A stretch of DNA of 64,000 nucleotides from Lachnospiraceae bacterium (GTDB lineage Bacteria; Bacillota; Clostridia; Lachnospirales; Lachnospiraceae): the NCBI GenBank assembly GCA_022774505.1, contig JALFLW010000073.1, positions 1 to 64,000 on the forward strand, given 5' to 3'. Shown piece by piece: positions 1-9,927 of the stretch. The notes beneath the pieces were generated by a model. It made no database searches, was not told the origin of the DNA, and worked only from the letters and a program-made list of their open reading frames with translations. Each line of letters begins with the position of its first letter. The first letter of the stretch is position 1. Both the position numbers and the translations under genes were made by a program.

Positions 1-61
1 AGGATAATGTTTTGTAAAATGTTCATAAGACTATTATGCAGAAAAAAGAGAGAAAAGAAAA

Positions 62-118
62 CCCCTTACCCCTCATGAATGAGGGGCAGGGGAGTTGAGG
101 TGTCGAAGACACTTTTTT
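62..118 (+). terminator. Hairpins and intrinsic terminator of a gene left of the window
   Basis: A long GC-rich hairpin (CCCCTCAT/ATGAGGGG at 69-86, extended outward by CCCCT/AGGGG) is followed by a compact terminator GTGTC-GAA-GACAC (100-112) with a six-T tract (113-118). It is oriented for plus-strand transcription arriving from outside the window. A dispersed repeat copy starts directly after the T-tract. Confidence 0.7.
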
Positions 119-210
119 AGTGTATAGGAAAATGCTCGTAATGTAGAGGGAAGCCAACGAGAATTGCGAAGCAATTCTTGGAGGGCAAAACGCTGGTTTT
201 GCCCTTTTTT
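119..210 (+). repeat. Terminator-associated dispersed repeat, copy 1
   Basis: This is a full copy of a ~92-bp repeat found five times in the window. It has a 5' part reading GTATAGGAAAATGCTCGTA, a hairpin AGAATTGC-GAA-GCAATTCT, and a second hairpin GGGCAAAAC-GCTG-GTTTTGCCC (183-204) with a T6 tract, which is itself a terminator. It begins right behind the T-tract of another terminator. It ends at the stop codon of the convergent response regulator gene. No protein-coding capacity is seen. Confidence 0.85.
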
Positions 211-1777
211 ATTCGGAAGTTTCTGACTGACGCATCTGTTTGCGGTATTCAGCAGGACTTTGATTTACATATTTCTTAAATTTGGTATGAAAATAATCTA
301 CGTTTCTGTAACCAACCTTTTCTGCAATTTCATAAACTTTCAGCGAACTGTTGACTAAAAGTTCTTTTGAATGTTCAATGCGTATCTTATCAACAAAAAT
401 ATTAAAACCTTCACCGACTTTTTTTGTGAAGATCTTGCCAAGATACGAGCTGTTATATCCAAACAGAGGTGCGATGTTTTCCAGTTTGATATTGTCCATA
501 TAATTGTGTTCGATATAATGGATAATATCATCCATTACGCTTTCACTGGAAGGGTTTCCGATAGAGCGTATGATCATTTCAAACTGTTCGGTAAAAAATA
601 AAACGATCTCATATAAATAATATTTATCATTGATAAATTCTATAATCTGGGCATTGCTCGGAAAAGGAATATTTGCATTATGGTACAGATGGAAAATTTT
701 CTCTTTGATCGACAGATAAAGATCCGTCAGAAAAAGCTTGATCCGCGGGATATCCTCATTGCAGGAATAAAGCTTTGTTTCTAATTCGTGAAGCATTTCC
801 GCCATCTGATTGCGCTTGGCAGCCTGGATATATCCGATCAGTGTCTCACAGTAATGCTGGAGCACTTCCGGGGTTAATTCAAAGAGATTATTTGCATCCG
901 GATCGGGAAGCTGGTCATATCCTATGGTATGCTGTCGGTGTTCGCAGAAAAATCGGCGCTGAAGCAGACGCAGGGCTTCAAGATACGATGTATGAACATT
1001 ACGGATATCATTTACCGGCCTGCCATATGTGATAAAAAGAGAATCCAACGGGGAGTCTTTTTGAGGCTTCTGTTCCCGATCGTAATGCTCCAGAAATTGT
1101 TCAAATTTGTGGAGAGTGAACTCGCCTTTCAGCAACAGGATCTCATTATCATCTATGGTGATCTGTTCGTAGGAGCTGTTCATTTCGTTTGTGACCTTTA
1201 AAAGGTCTGCAAAACGGTATGACATCTGCGTGGCGTTGTGGCTGTATTTTTCGTATATCACCACCTGATATTGATCAGAGCCCAGATGCATATCCTCGAG
1301 ATTGATCTGATCAAAGTCAGCATTTCCTTTCAGGATATCAAGGAGGATCATGCCATGTGCCTTCTGGCGGTAATGCTGCCAGGTCCCGGATTCGCGGTTC
1401 TGTTTATCTATGGTGCTCTTTATAGTTTCTACGGCTTCCAAAAGCTCATCTTCATCGATCGGTTTCGTGAGATAAAAGTCTACGCCATACCGGATCGCTG
1501 CCTGTGCATATTTAAAGTCGGTAAATCCGCTTAATATGATAAAATGTCCCTCAAACCCTTTATCTCTGGCTTTTTGGACTACATCAACGCCTAACATTCC
1601 GGGCATACGGATGTCCATCAGGACCAGGTCGGGACACTCTCGGACAATATAATTTAATGCATCAATGCCGTTGGATGCTTCTCCGATAATTGAAAATCCC
1701 AGCTTATCCCAGTCAATAATACATTTGAGACCCTGACGTATGATCAATTCGTCATCCGCAATAAAAACGGTATTCAT
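209..1777 (-). CDS. AraC-family (YesN-type) response regulator
   Basis: A cytoplasmic DNA-binding response regulator of 522 aa. The N-terminal receiver domain (about 1-120) has the acidic pair D8/D9, phospho-acceptor D55 in LMDIRMPG and the conserved Lys in LTKP. A variable linker follows. The C-terminal ~100 residues form a double helix-turn-helix AraC domain with the usual GYRNVDYFHTKFKKY signature. The ATG at 1777 was chosen because the receiver fold starts there and an AAAGG lies about 13 nt upstream; an in-frame extension to 1885 adds a segment that does not fit the family. Such regulators usually pair with a YesM/LytS-type sensor kinase and control sugar uptake or utilisation, but no kinase or transporter is adjacent, so the target is unknown. 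It is divergent from spmB. Confidence 0.9.
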   Translation of the reverse strand: MNTVFIADDELIIRQGLKCIIDWDKLGFSIIGEASNGIDALNYIVRECPDLVLMDIRMPGMLGVDVVQKARDKGFEGHFIILSGFTDFKYAQAAIRYGVDFYLTKPIDEDELLEAVETIKSTIDKQNRESGTWQHYRQKAHGMILLDILKGNADFDQINLEDMHLGSDQYQVVIYEKYSHNATQMSYRFADLLKVTNEMNSSYEQITIDDNEILLLKGEFTLHKFEQFLEHYDREQKPQKDSPLDSLFITYGRPVNDIRNVHTSYLEALRLLQRRFFCEHRQHTIGYDQLPDPDANNLFELTPEVLQHYCETLIGYIQAAKRNQMAEMLHELETKLYSCNEDIPRIKLFLTDLYLSIKEKIFHLYHNANIPFPSNAQIIEFINDKYYLYEIVLFFTEQFEMIIRSIGNPSSESVMDDIIHYIEHNYMDNIKLENIAPLFGYNSSYLGKIFTKKVGEGFNIFVDKIRIEHSKELLVNSSLKVYEIAEKVGYRNVDYFHTKFKKYVNQSPAEYRKQMRQSETSE

Positions 1778-1903
1778 GTAATTACCAAACCTTTCTGTAG
1801 ATTTCTGTAGTGGGGATAATTGTTGAATGAAAAAAAGCCCCGTGAATATATATTTTATTATATACATTGAAAAGTGAATTTGCAAGAAAGGGGAAAAGTT
1901 TCC

Positions 1904-2449
1904 GTGCAGTTTTTATTATATTTGTCCAATTTTATGATTCCCATTGTGATCTTTTATATTGTCGGATATGGTTTATGCAGTCATACGGATATATTTGGTG
2001 CTTTTGTAAAGGGGGCAGAGGATGGCTTTAAGGTGGTTTTGAAGGTGCTTCCTACTTTGATAGGACTCATGATGGCGATCGGTATTTTAAGAGCCTCCGG
2101 TGTGATGGAAGCATTGGCTTCAAGTATTGCTCCACTGGCCGAAAAGGTAGATTTTCCTGCGGTGCTTGTTCCTCTGTCTCTGATAAAAATGGTATCCTCT
2201 TCGGCTGCCACCGGCCTGCTTCTGGACATTTATAAGGAGTTTGGAACAGATTCCCATGAAGGCTTTCTGGCTTCTATATTGATGTGCTGTTCGGAAACGA
2301 TATTTTATACAATATCTGTTTATTTTATTGCTACAGGAGATAAGAAACATTCACCGGTGACGAAAATGAACTGGACATTGACAGGGGCGTTGATCGCCAA
2401 CTTTGCGGGGATGGCAGCCAGTGTGTGGTTATGTCGTGGAATGGGATGA
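1904..2449 (+). CDS. spmB: Spore maturation protein B (SpmB), nucleoside-recognition/gate domain
   Basis: A 182-aa integral membrane protein with about five hydrophobic segments and the gate-domain pattern of SpmB (LPTLIGLMMAIGILRASG, then LSLIKMVSSSAATG). In Bacillus the SpmA/SpmB pair is needed for spore core dehydration. The GTG at 1904 was preferred over the GTG at 1874: AGAAAGGGG lies about 10 nt before it, and the resulting length matches the ~178 aa of known SpmB. The usual partner spmA is not next to it, so the pair is split, or SpmB acts alone, or the protein belongs to a related gate-domain family. It is transcribed away from the response regulator gene. Confidence 0.85.
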   Translation: MQFLLYLSNFMIPIVIFYIVGYGLCSHTDIFGAFVKGAEDGFKVVLKVLPTLIGLMMAIGILRASGVMEALASSIAPLAEKVDFPAVLVPLSLIKMVSSSAATGLLLDIYKEFGTDSHEGFLASILMCCSETIFYTISVYFIATGDKKHSPVTKMNWTLTGALIANFAGMAASVWLCRGMG

Positions 2450-2478
2450 CAGATATTTGAATTTTTGATAAAATAAAA

Positions 2479-2522
2479 AATATTATGGGTATATATTAAT
2501 TATTGGTGTGGGAAGTCTTTGT
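2479..2522. repeat. Remnant of MITE-like element
   Basis: The segment TATTATGGGTATATAT followed by GGTGTGGGAAGTCTT matches the right half of the complete element at 52737-52829. The left half is not recognisable and the last bases of the inverted repeat are altered (TTTGTT instead of TTAGTT). This is therefore called a decayed or partial copy. Confidence 0.6.
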
Positions 2523-2557
2523 TACTACGATTAAGAAGATCAGAAATGGAGATTGAG

Positions 2558-2734
2558 ATGTCAAACGAATGTGATACATGTGCAAATTACAGCTATGATG
2601 AGGAGTATGAAGAATATTTTTGTGATGTGAATATGGACGAAGATGATATGGTCCGTTTTATGACTGATCACAGAAACAGCTGTCCGTATTATCGGAATGG
2701 TGATGAATATCAGGTGGTACGTCATCAGATGTGA
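2558..2734 (+). CDS. Small acidic Cys-containing protein (DUF6472-like)
   Basis: A 58-aa acidic protein with CDTC near the N terminus, a run of Asp/Glu/Tyr, a further Cys in FCDVNMDEDDM and a final Cys in NSCPYY. The spacing of the four cysteines suggests a metal-binding knuckle. It resembles short conserved proteins of Lachnospiraceae (I recall them as DUF6472); the function is unknown. The ATG at 2558 was chosen because GGAG sits 6 nt upstream; longer in-frame starts run into the MITE remnant. It lies 31 bp upstream of a methyltransferase gene and is probably co-transcribed with it. Confidence 0.75.
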   Translation: MSNECDTCANYSYDEEYEEYFCDVNMDEDDMVRFMTDHRNSCPYYRNGDEYQVVRHQM

Positions 2735-2765
2735 TCATATAAAATAGAAAGGGATGGCTGTGGTT

Positions 2766-3566
2766 ATGACAGAGCTTGAAAAATATTATAATAAATTTAA
2801 TGAGGATAAAAGACTGACCAGGCGTCATGGCAGAGTTGAGTATATTACTTCCATGAAATATATCCATCAGTGCATTGATGAGCAGATGAAGGAGAGGATG
2901 ATCGAAAAATCAGATGTCAGGATATTGGACATAGGTGCGGGGACGGGAAGATACAGTGTAGCATTGGCCGAGGAGGGGTATGATGTCACAGCAGTGGAGC
3001 TGGTAAAGTATAACCTGGGAATACTTAAGTCAAAGGGCAGCAGAGTGAAAGCATTTCAGGGGAATGCGTTAAAACTATCCCGTTTTGCGGACAATGTATT
3101 TGATGTGACACTATTGTTTGGACCGATGTATCATCTGTACACTTTTGAGGATAAGTTGAAGGCACTGGAGGAGGCGAAGCGTGTCACCAGACCGGGAGGA
3201 AAGATATTGGTGGCATATTGTATGAATGAATATGGTGTGCTTTTGTATGGATTTCGTGATGGCAATGTTAAGCAGTGTCTTGCGGATGGACGACTGTCGG
3301 AGGATTTTCGATGTATCCCGCGTGAGGGAGATCTGTATGACTATATGAGACTGGAAGATATTGATGCGATAAATGCTGCGGCCGGTCTTGAGCGGATCAG
3401 GATCATTTCGCCGGATGGCCCTGCCAATTACATGCGGCCGGTACTCAATGCCATGGATGAGGAAACTTTTGAGCTTTTTATACAGTATCATTTATCTGTC
3501 TGTGAGAGGCAGGATCTGATCGGGGCAGGGGCTCATACCTTGGATATTTTGAAAAATAATAAATAA
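2766..3566 (+). CDS. Class I SAM-dependent methyltransferase
   Basis: A 266-aa soluble Rossmann-fold methyltransferase. Motif I is ILDIGAGTGRYS, the acidic residue closing beta 2 is in VTAVELVKYN, and motif IV is DVTLLFGPMYHL. The FGPMYHL variant places it in a broad group of Firmicutes methyltransferases of unknown substrate. Residues after about 170 probably form the substrate cap. The ATG at 2766 was chosen over the ATG at 2754 because the AAAGGG at 2748-2753 touches the latter but is 12 nt from the former. Substrate not predictable. Confidence 0.85.
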   Translation: MTELEKYYNKFNEDKRLTRRHGRVEYITSMKYIHQCIDEQMKERMIEKSDVRILDIGAGTGRYSVALAEEGYDVTAVELVKYNLGILKSKGSRVKAFQGNALKLSRFADNVFDVTLLFGPMYHLYTFEDKLKALEEAKRVTRPGGKILVAYCMNEYGVLLYGFRDGNVKQCLADGRLSEDFRCIPREGDLYDYMRLEDIDAINAAAGLERIRIISPDGPANYMRPVLNAMDEETFELFIQYHLSVCERQDLIGAGAHTLDILKNNK

Positions 3567-3614
3567 GATTGAAATCAGACAGATAAAAAATTGATACGAA
3601 GGAGGAACTAGAGA

Positions 3615-5282
3615 GTGGAGGATGTAATTTTTTTGATCAGGGGAAACCGGAATGGAGAACCATTTGCAGCAGAGATGTATCAGGGGGGAGAACAGCCTTA
3701 TTTTACTCTGCGCTGGCAGGAGGATGAGGGAGAATTACATATCCGGATCATTCCAAAGGATTTTGATGAATATGGCAACCCGGTGGGAGAACTGACGTTA
3801 GAGTCTGTCAGTATGGCATTTCCCTGGAGCTGCAGAGGCGGCAGAGAACCGGAACAGATATTTATGAATGGATACCAGTCGTGGACGGACTCCCATGAAC
3901 ATACAATTGCAGAAAAGGAGCATACGATATCGGGACTTGCGTCAGGGATGGTACAGCGGTATTTTCTGGACAGATACGGAGATGTGAATTTCACGATGAA
4001 GCCTAAGGGAGCAGGACAGTTTCATGGTTTTACATATTGCTATTTCAGGGATGGAATACAGTATCGCTTTTTGGGCTCATTAAGTGAGAGGGACGGCTTT
4101 ACGATATTTTATTATAATGGCAGTGCACAGCAGATGACCATTGAAAAAGACTGTGCAGGAATAAAGATCAATAGTGAGTGGAATGCTTTTGATCTGGTAG
4201 AACTGGATGGAACACAGGATCAGGTTTTTGACACTTATTTTGAAAAGATGAATATTCCGAAACCATCATGTGTCCCTATGACCGGATATACCAGCTGGTA
4301 TAATCATTATCAGAATATTACAGAAAAGATTATAATGGATAATCTGGAACATATCCATAAAATGGGACAGATGTATGATGTATTTCAGATCGACGATGGA
4401 TATCAGACATATGTAGGAGATTGGTTAGATGTAGACGAGAAAAAGTTTCCGGAGGGTCTTGAACCGGTAGTCGGCAGGATTCATGAATATGGTATGAAAG
4501 CTGGACTATGGCTGTCGCCTTTTGTCTGTGAGAAAGAATCCGAATGTTTTCGAAAGCATAAGGACTGGCTGGTAAAAGGTGAAAACGGGGAACCGGTATG
4601 CGGTGGCAGTAATTGGAGCACGTTTTATGCATTAAATCTGGAACTTCCTGAGGTGCGGGAACATTTGAGGGCGGTATTTAGGCAGATTCTGGACGTATGG
4701 AAGTTTGATCTGGTAAAATTGGATTTTCTGTATGCAGTATGCCTGCAGCCAACGGAACATAAGACAAGAGGGCAGCTTATGTGTGAGGCAATGGATTTTT
4801 TGAGAGAGATCGTGGGGGATAAACTGATACTGGGATGTGGTGTACCACTGGGGCCGGCATTTGGAAAGGTTGATTATTGCAGGATCGGGCCGGATGTAGG
4901 GCTGGACTGGGATGGTTCCCCGAGAGAGAAGCTTTTACACAGAGAGCGGGTTTCGACGAAAAATACGATAGGAAATACAATCTATCGCCGGCAGTTGAAC
5001 GGACGGGCATTTTGGAATGATCCGGATGTATATCTGCTGCGGGATGATAATATTAAGCTCTCGCCAAAGCAGAGGTTATTGCTCGCACAGATCAACGGAC
5101 TTTTTGGAGGACTTTTGTTTACTTCAGATGATATAGGACAATATGATCAGGAAAAAATAAAGCTGCAGCAAACCCTGCCGGAATTGCATGATATACCTTG
5201 TCAGGTTGAACGAAATGGCAGATATACAATTGTCCGATATGATGGACAGGATGGGGAAAGAATATTGCGTATCAGGCTGTAG
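3615..5282 (+). CDS. Alpha-galactosidase, glycoside hydrolase family 36
   Basis: Hydrolyses terminal alpha-1,6-galactosides such as melibiose or raffinose-type sugars, by family homology. It is 555 aa, shorter than the ~730 aa of common GH36 enzymes, with an N-terminal beta-sandwich region (about 1-200) and a TIM barrel after it. Catalytic landmarks are visible: QIDDGYQ, the nucleophile D370 in KLDFLYA, and the acid/base D427 in RIGPDVGLDWDG. No signal peptide is present, so it is cytoplasmic and would act on imported oligosaccharides. The GTG at 3615 is preceded by GGAGG about 9 nt upstream. Glycerol kinase follows 68 bp downstream; together they could process galactosyl-glycerol or simply share a carbon-utilisation transcript (inference). 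Confidence 0.9.
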   Translation: MEDVIFLIRGNRNGEPFAAEMYQGGEQPYFTLRWQEDEGELHIRIIPKDFDEYGNPVGELTLESVSMAFPWSCRGGREPEQIFMNGYQSWTDSHEHTIAEKEHTISGLASGMVQRYFLDRYGDVNFTMKPKGAGQFHGFTYCYFRDGIQYRFLGSLSERDGFTIFYYNGSAQQMTIEKDCAGIKINSEWNAFDLVELDGTQDQVFDTYFEKMNIPKPSCVPMTGYTSWYNHYQNITEKIIMDNLEHIHKMGQMYDVFQIDDGYQTYVGDWLDVDEKKFPEGLEPVVGRIHEYGMKAGLWLSPFVCEKESECFRKHKDWLVKGENGEPVCGGSNWSTFYALNLELPEVREHLRAVFRQILDVWKFDLVKLDFLYAVCLQPTEHKTRGQLMCEAMDFLREIVGDKLILGCGVPLGPAFGKVDYCRIGPDVGLDWDGSPREKLLHRERVSTKNTIGNTIYRRQLNGRAFWNDPDVYLLRDDNIKLSPKQRLLLAQINGLFGGLLFTSDDIGQYDQEKIKLQQTLPELHDIPCQVERNGRYTIVRYDGQDGERILRIRL

Positions 5283-5308
5283 GCAGGTATGGTTGCTGTT
5301 TATGATAA

Positions 5309-6841
<1,533 letters not shown>

Positions 6842-6859
6842 TCTTAACAGCAAAAAATT

Positions 6860-6888
6860 TTGACACCATCAGGATTAAATGATAAAAT
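6860..6888 (+). promoter_or_regulatory. Sigma-A type promoter of the hydrogenase regulator-hydG transcript
   Basis: TTGACA at 6860-6865, a 17-nt spacer and TAAAAT at 6883-6888. This places transcription start near 6895, giving a ~155-nt untranslated leader before the first ATG at 7051. Confidence 0.65.
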
Positions 6889-7020
6889 ATTATCATGTTC
6901 TGACACGAAGGGTTTGTCCCGACGCGAAGGCATGATATGTTTTGAAAGTGTTCCACGGGATAAGTCTGTGGTTTGATATTGGAGAAGCGTCTCGTGCCGG
7001 TCGGTATGAGACGCTTTTTG
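6889..7020 (+). promoter_or_regulatory. Structured leader with terminator: candidate riboswitch or attenuator
   Basis: The 5' untranslated leader can fold into three elements. The first is a long stem ATATTATCATG/CATGATATGT (about 6887-6940) enclosing two similar boxes, GACACGAAGG and GACGCGAAGG. The second is a hairpin CCACGGG-ATAAG-TCTGTGG. The third is a strong terminator AAGCGTCTC...GAGACGCTT followed by TTT. Because the terminator lies between the promoter and the first gene, readthrough must be controlled or partial. The box base GACGC (6921-6925) is complementary to GCGTC in the 5' arm of the terminator, a possible antiterminator. I do not recognise a known riboswitch class. The alternative is that the hairpin is only the glpK terminator. 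Confidence 0.5.
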
Positions 7021-7050
7021 GTGTAAATATATAAAGAAAGGATATATTTT

Positions 7051-7296
7051 ATGGATCGACGGATTGCGATCCTTGGCATTATCGTTGAGGATATGGACAG
7101 CGTAGAACGGGTCAATGAGCTTCTACATACTTATCGTGAATTTATTGTGGGGAGAATGGGAATGCCCTACCGGGAAAGAGGAGTTTGTGTGATCAGCATC
7201 GTAATGGATGCGGATACAAATACTGTCAGTGCTTTATCGGGAAAGCTGGGGATGACACAGGGAGTCAGTGCCAAGGCTGTATATTCAAAAGCGTAG
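7051..7296 (+). CDS. Iron-only hydrogenase system regulator, TM1266 family
   Basis: An 81-aa protein of the TM1266 family: a ferredoxin-like/ACT-type fold related to the ligand-binding C-terminal domain of NikR but without a DNA-binding domain. Family features visible are the MDRRIAILGIIVEDMDSVERVN start and the VCVISIVMDADTN strand. These proteins are found beside [FeFe]-hydrogenase maturation genes and are presumed to regulate or assist H-cluster assembly; the mechanism is not established. RBS AAAGGA lies 10 nt upstream. It is 58 bp upstream of hydG on the same strand. Confidence 0.85.
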   Translation: MDRRIAILGIIVEDMDSVERVNELLHTYREFIVGRMGMPYRERGVCVISIVMDADTNTVSALSGKLGMTQGVSAKAVYSKA

Positions 7297-7354
7297 CATT
7301 GGACATAAAATAGGACAGATGTAATATATAACGAAAGAATATGGAGGAAAAAGA

Positions 7355-8782
7355 ATGAGCAGTTACAAGTATGATCCAAAATCATTAAAGGCAGAAGAAT
7401 TTATTAATCATGAGGAAATTATAGAGTCTCTTGACTACGCCCAAAAAAATAAAGATAATATTCCGTTGATGAAAGAGATACTGGAAAAGGCAAAAAAAGC
7501 AAAAGGAATCAGCCATAAAGAGGCAGCAGTTTTAATGGAGTGTGAGGATCAGGAGATTAATCGTCAGATCAAAGAGCTTGCAATGGAGATCAAGGAGAAA
7601 TTTTACGGACATCGCATTGTTATGTTTGCACCGTTGTATCTATCCAATTATTGTGTGAATGGATGCACATATTGCCCATATCATCATAAGAATAAGCATA
7701 TACCGCGTATCAAACTTACGCAGGAACAGATCAGGGATGAGGTTATTGCTCTGCAGGATATGGGGCATAAGCGTCTTGCCATTGAATCGGGAGAGGATCC
7801 GGTAAATAATCCGCTGGAATATATTTTGGAAAGTATTAATACCATCTACAGCATTAAGCATAAAAACGGAGCGATCCGTCGTGTCAATGTAAACATTGCT
7901 GCTACAACAGTAGAGAATTATACCCGTTTAAAAAATGCAGGGATCGGTACCTATATTTTATTTCAGGAGACATATAATAAGAAATCTTATGAACAGCTTC
8001 ATCCAACAGGGCCAAAGCATGATTATGCTTATCATACAGAGGCTATGGATCGTGCCATGGAGGGTGGAATTGATGATGTTGGTCTTGGAGTGCTTTTCGG
8101 TCTGGAGGGATACAGATACGAGCTTGTGGGAATCCTGATGCATGCAGAGCATCTGGAGGCAGCACAGGGAGTAGGACCTCATACGATCAGTGTACCGCGT
8201 ATCTGTCCGGCAGATGATATTGATACAGAGGATTTCAGTAATGCAGTGCCGGATGAGATATTTGAAAAGATTGTGGCTGTGATCCGTATTGCTGTTCCGT
8301 ATACCGGAATGATCATTTCTACCAGAGAGTCGCAAAAGACGAGAGAGCATGTCCTGCATCTGGGAATTTCACAGATCAGTGGCGGTTCCAGAACAAGCGT
8401 TGGAGGGTATACAGAACCGATCCGCGATGACAGCTCAGCACAGTTTGATGTCAGCGATACACGTACATTAGATGAAGTTGTAAACTGGCTGATGAAGATG
8501 GGATATATTCCAAGCTTTTGCACGGCATGTTATCGTGCGGGCCGTACAGGGGATCGTTTTATGAGTCTTTTGAAATCAGGACAGATTGTCAACTGCTGTC
8601 AGCCGAATGCCTTGATGACATTGAAGGAATATCTGGAGGATTATGCATCTCCTGAAACGAAGAAGATTGGCGAAGAACTGATTGCTAAGGAGATTCAGAA
8701 GGTTCCGAATGAAAAAGTCAGAGAAAGAGCGATTCAATATCTGGAGGAGCTTAAAGAGGGAAAGAGAGATTTCAGATTTTAG
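7355..8782 (+). CDS. hydG: [FeFe]-hydrogenase H-cluster maturase HydG, radical SAM
   Basis: A radical-SAM tyrosine lyase that cleaves L-tyrosine to p-cresol and dehydroglycine and makes the CO and CN ligands, delivered as an Fe(CO)2(CN) unit for the hydrogenase H-cluster. The 475-aa protein has the radical-SAM triad C100-x3-C104-x2-C107 (CVNGCTYC) and the HydG-specific C-terminal cluster C389-x2-C392-x22-C415. Length is normal. Start ATG at 7355 is preceded by TGGAGG. The partners hydE and hydF and the hydrogenase itself are not in the window. An [FeFe]-hydrogenase is implied elsewhere in the genome, fitting a fermentative anaerobe. Confidence 0.97.
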   Translation: MSSYKYDPKSLKAEEFINHEEIIESLDYAQKNKDNIPLMKEILEKAKKAKGISHKEAAVLMECEDQEINRQIKELAMEIKEKFYGHRIVMFAPLYLSNYCVNGCTYCPYHHKNKHIPRIKLTQEQIRDEVIALQDMGHKRLAIESGEDPVNNPLEYILESINTIYSIKHKNGAIRRVNVNIAATTVENYTRLKNAGIGTYILFQETYNKKSYEQLHPTGPKHDYAYHTEAMDRAMEGGIDDVGLGVLFGLEGYRYELVGILMHAEHLEAAQGVGPHTISVPRICPADDIDTEDFSNAVPDEIFEKIVAVIRIAVPYTGMIISTRESQKTREHVLHLGISQISGGSRTSVGGYTEPIRDDSSAQFDVSDTRTLDEVVNWLMKMGYIPSFCTACYRAGRTGDRFMSLLKSGQIVNCCQPNALMTLKEYLEDYASPETKKIGEELIAKEIQKVPNEKVRERAIQYLEELKEGKRDFRF

Positions 8783-8810
8783 GATATAGAATCGCTTTAT
8801 AGCAAAGAAA

Positions 8811-8857
8811 AAGCCGTATGATGAGTACGTTTGTTGTATCTCATCATACGGCTTTTT
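8811..8857 (+). terminator. hydG: hydG terminator
   Basis: Perfect 15-bp stem AAGCCGTATGATGAG (8811-8825) / CTCATCATACGGCTT (8840-8854) followed by TTT. Confidence 0.9.
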
Positions 8858-8864
8858 GTATAGT

Positions 8865-8935
8865 ACTAAGACTTCCTACGTCCAAAACCGATATATTATG
8901 GGCTGCTTTCTGTTATTGGTGTGGAAAGTCTTAGT
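8865..8935 (-). mobile_element. MITE-like element, shortened copy
   Basis: The ends ACTAAGACTTCC...GGAAAGTCTTAGT form terminal inverted repeats matching the complete element at 52737-52829, in the opposite orientation. The internal part (CAAAACCGATATAT and CTGCTTTCTGTTATT) is shared but about 20 bp are missing in the centre. It encodes nothing. No clean target duplication is visible. It lies between the hydG terminator and the rfbD stop codon. Confidence 0.75.
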
Positions 8936-8938
8936 GTA

Positions 8939-9880
8939 TTAAAAATCAATCTCTTTCAGATATCTTGCAACTGCGTCCTCCCATGCAGGAAGTGGTGTAA
9001 ATCCGTTTTTGACAAGTTTTGATCTGTCAAGACGGCTGTTAAAAGGTCTGGCAGCCTTGGAAATGCCATATTCTGCAGTAGTAACGGGGATGACAGTGAC
9101 ATGGTTTTCATCATATTCAGTACGTCCCATGGCGGCTGCCTGACGAAAGATTTCTTTGGTGAAATCATACCAGCTGATATAACCGCCCTCATTGGTCGCA
9201 TGATAATAGCCATATTTGTCTGTTTCGATCATATCAGCCAGAAGTCTTGCAAGGTCAAAGGTATATGTCGGAGTGCCGATCTGGTCACTGACAACCGTTA
9301 ATTTATCATGGGTTTTTGCTACATTTAACATAGTTCGGATGAAATTTTTTCCATTTGTTCCAAATACCCATGCAATTCGGACGATAAAATATTTGTCCAG
9401 ATTTTCGGACACAGCAAGTTCTCCGTCCAGTTTGGATGCACCATATACATTTAATGGCTTATAATCTTTGCAGTCAGGATCCCATGGAGTGTTTCCCTGA
9501 CCATCAAAAACATAATCCGTACTGATATACATCATTTTGCAGTCCAGATCCTTGCAGGCAGCAGCGATATTTTCCGTACCGGTTGCATTGACAGCATAGA
9601 CGGTATCCTTCTTGTCTTCATCCTCTGCGGCGTCTACGGCTGTCCAGGCTGCACAGTGGATCACGGCATCCGGGTTGATCTTCAAAAGAGTTTTTGCTAC
9701 GCAGCTGCGGTCTGTGATATCCATAGATACATAGTCTGCTGTAGTGACATAGGAGTCATCGGCTATACCGTTGTACGCAGGGGCGAGATCACTTCCAATA
9801 CCCTCATGTCCCCGGAGGGCAAGCTCGTTCATGACATCATGGCCTAATTGTCCGGCAACACCGGTTACTAATATTTTCAT
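8939..9880 (-). CDS. rfbD: dTDP-4-dehydrorhamnose reductase
   Basis: Last step of dTDP-L-rhamnose synthesis: NAD(P)H-dependent reduction of dTDP-4-dehydro-L-rhamnose. It is 313 aa, an extended SDR with the glycine motif GVAGQLGHD at the N terminus, the STDYVFDG motif and the YGASKLDGE catalytic Tyr-x3-Lys. The ATG at 9880 was chosen because GGAG sits 7 nt upstream and the Rossmann strand begins at residue 2. It is the last gene of the minus-strand rfbA-rfbB-rfbD set, 47 bp after rfbB. Confidence 0.93.
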   Translation of the reverse strand: MKILVTGVAGQLGHDVMNELALRGHEGIGSDLAPAYNGIADDSYVTTADYVSMDITDRSCVAKTLLKINPDAVIHCAAWTAVDAAEDEDKKDTVYAVNATGTENIAAACKDLDCKMMYISTDYVFDGQGNTPWDPDCKDYKPLNVYGASKLDGELAVSENLDKYFIVRIAWVFGTNGKNFIRTMLNVAKTHDKLTVVSDQIGTPTYTFDLARLLADMIETDKYGYYHATNEGGYISWYDFTKEIFRQAAAMGRTEYDENHVTVIPVTTAEYGISKAARPFNSRLDRSKLVKNGFTPLPAWEDAVARYLKEIDF

Positions 9881-9927
9881 TTTAATCTCCATTCTGCCGT
9901 TGTTCATAGCGGCATGTTATCTGCTGC

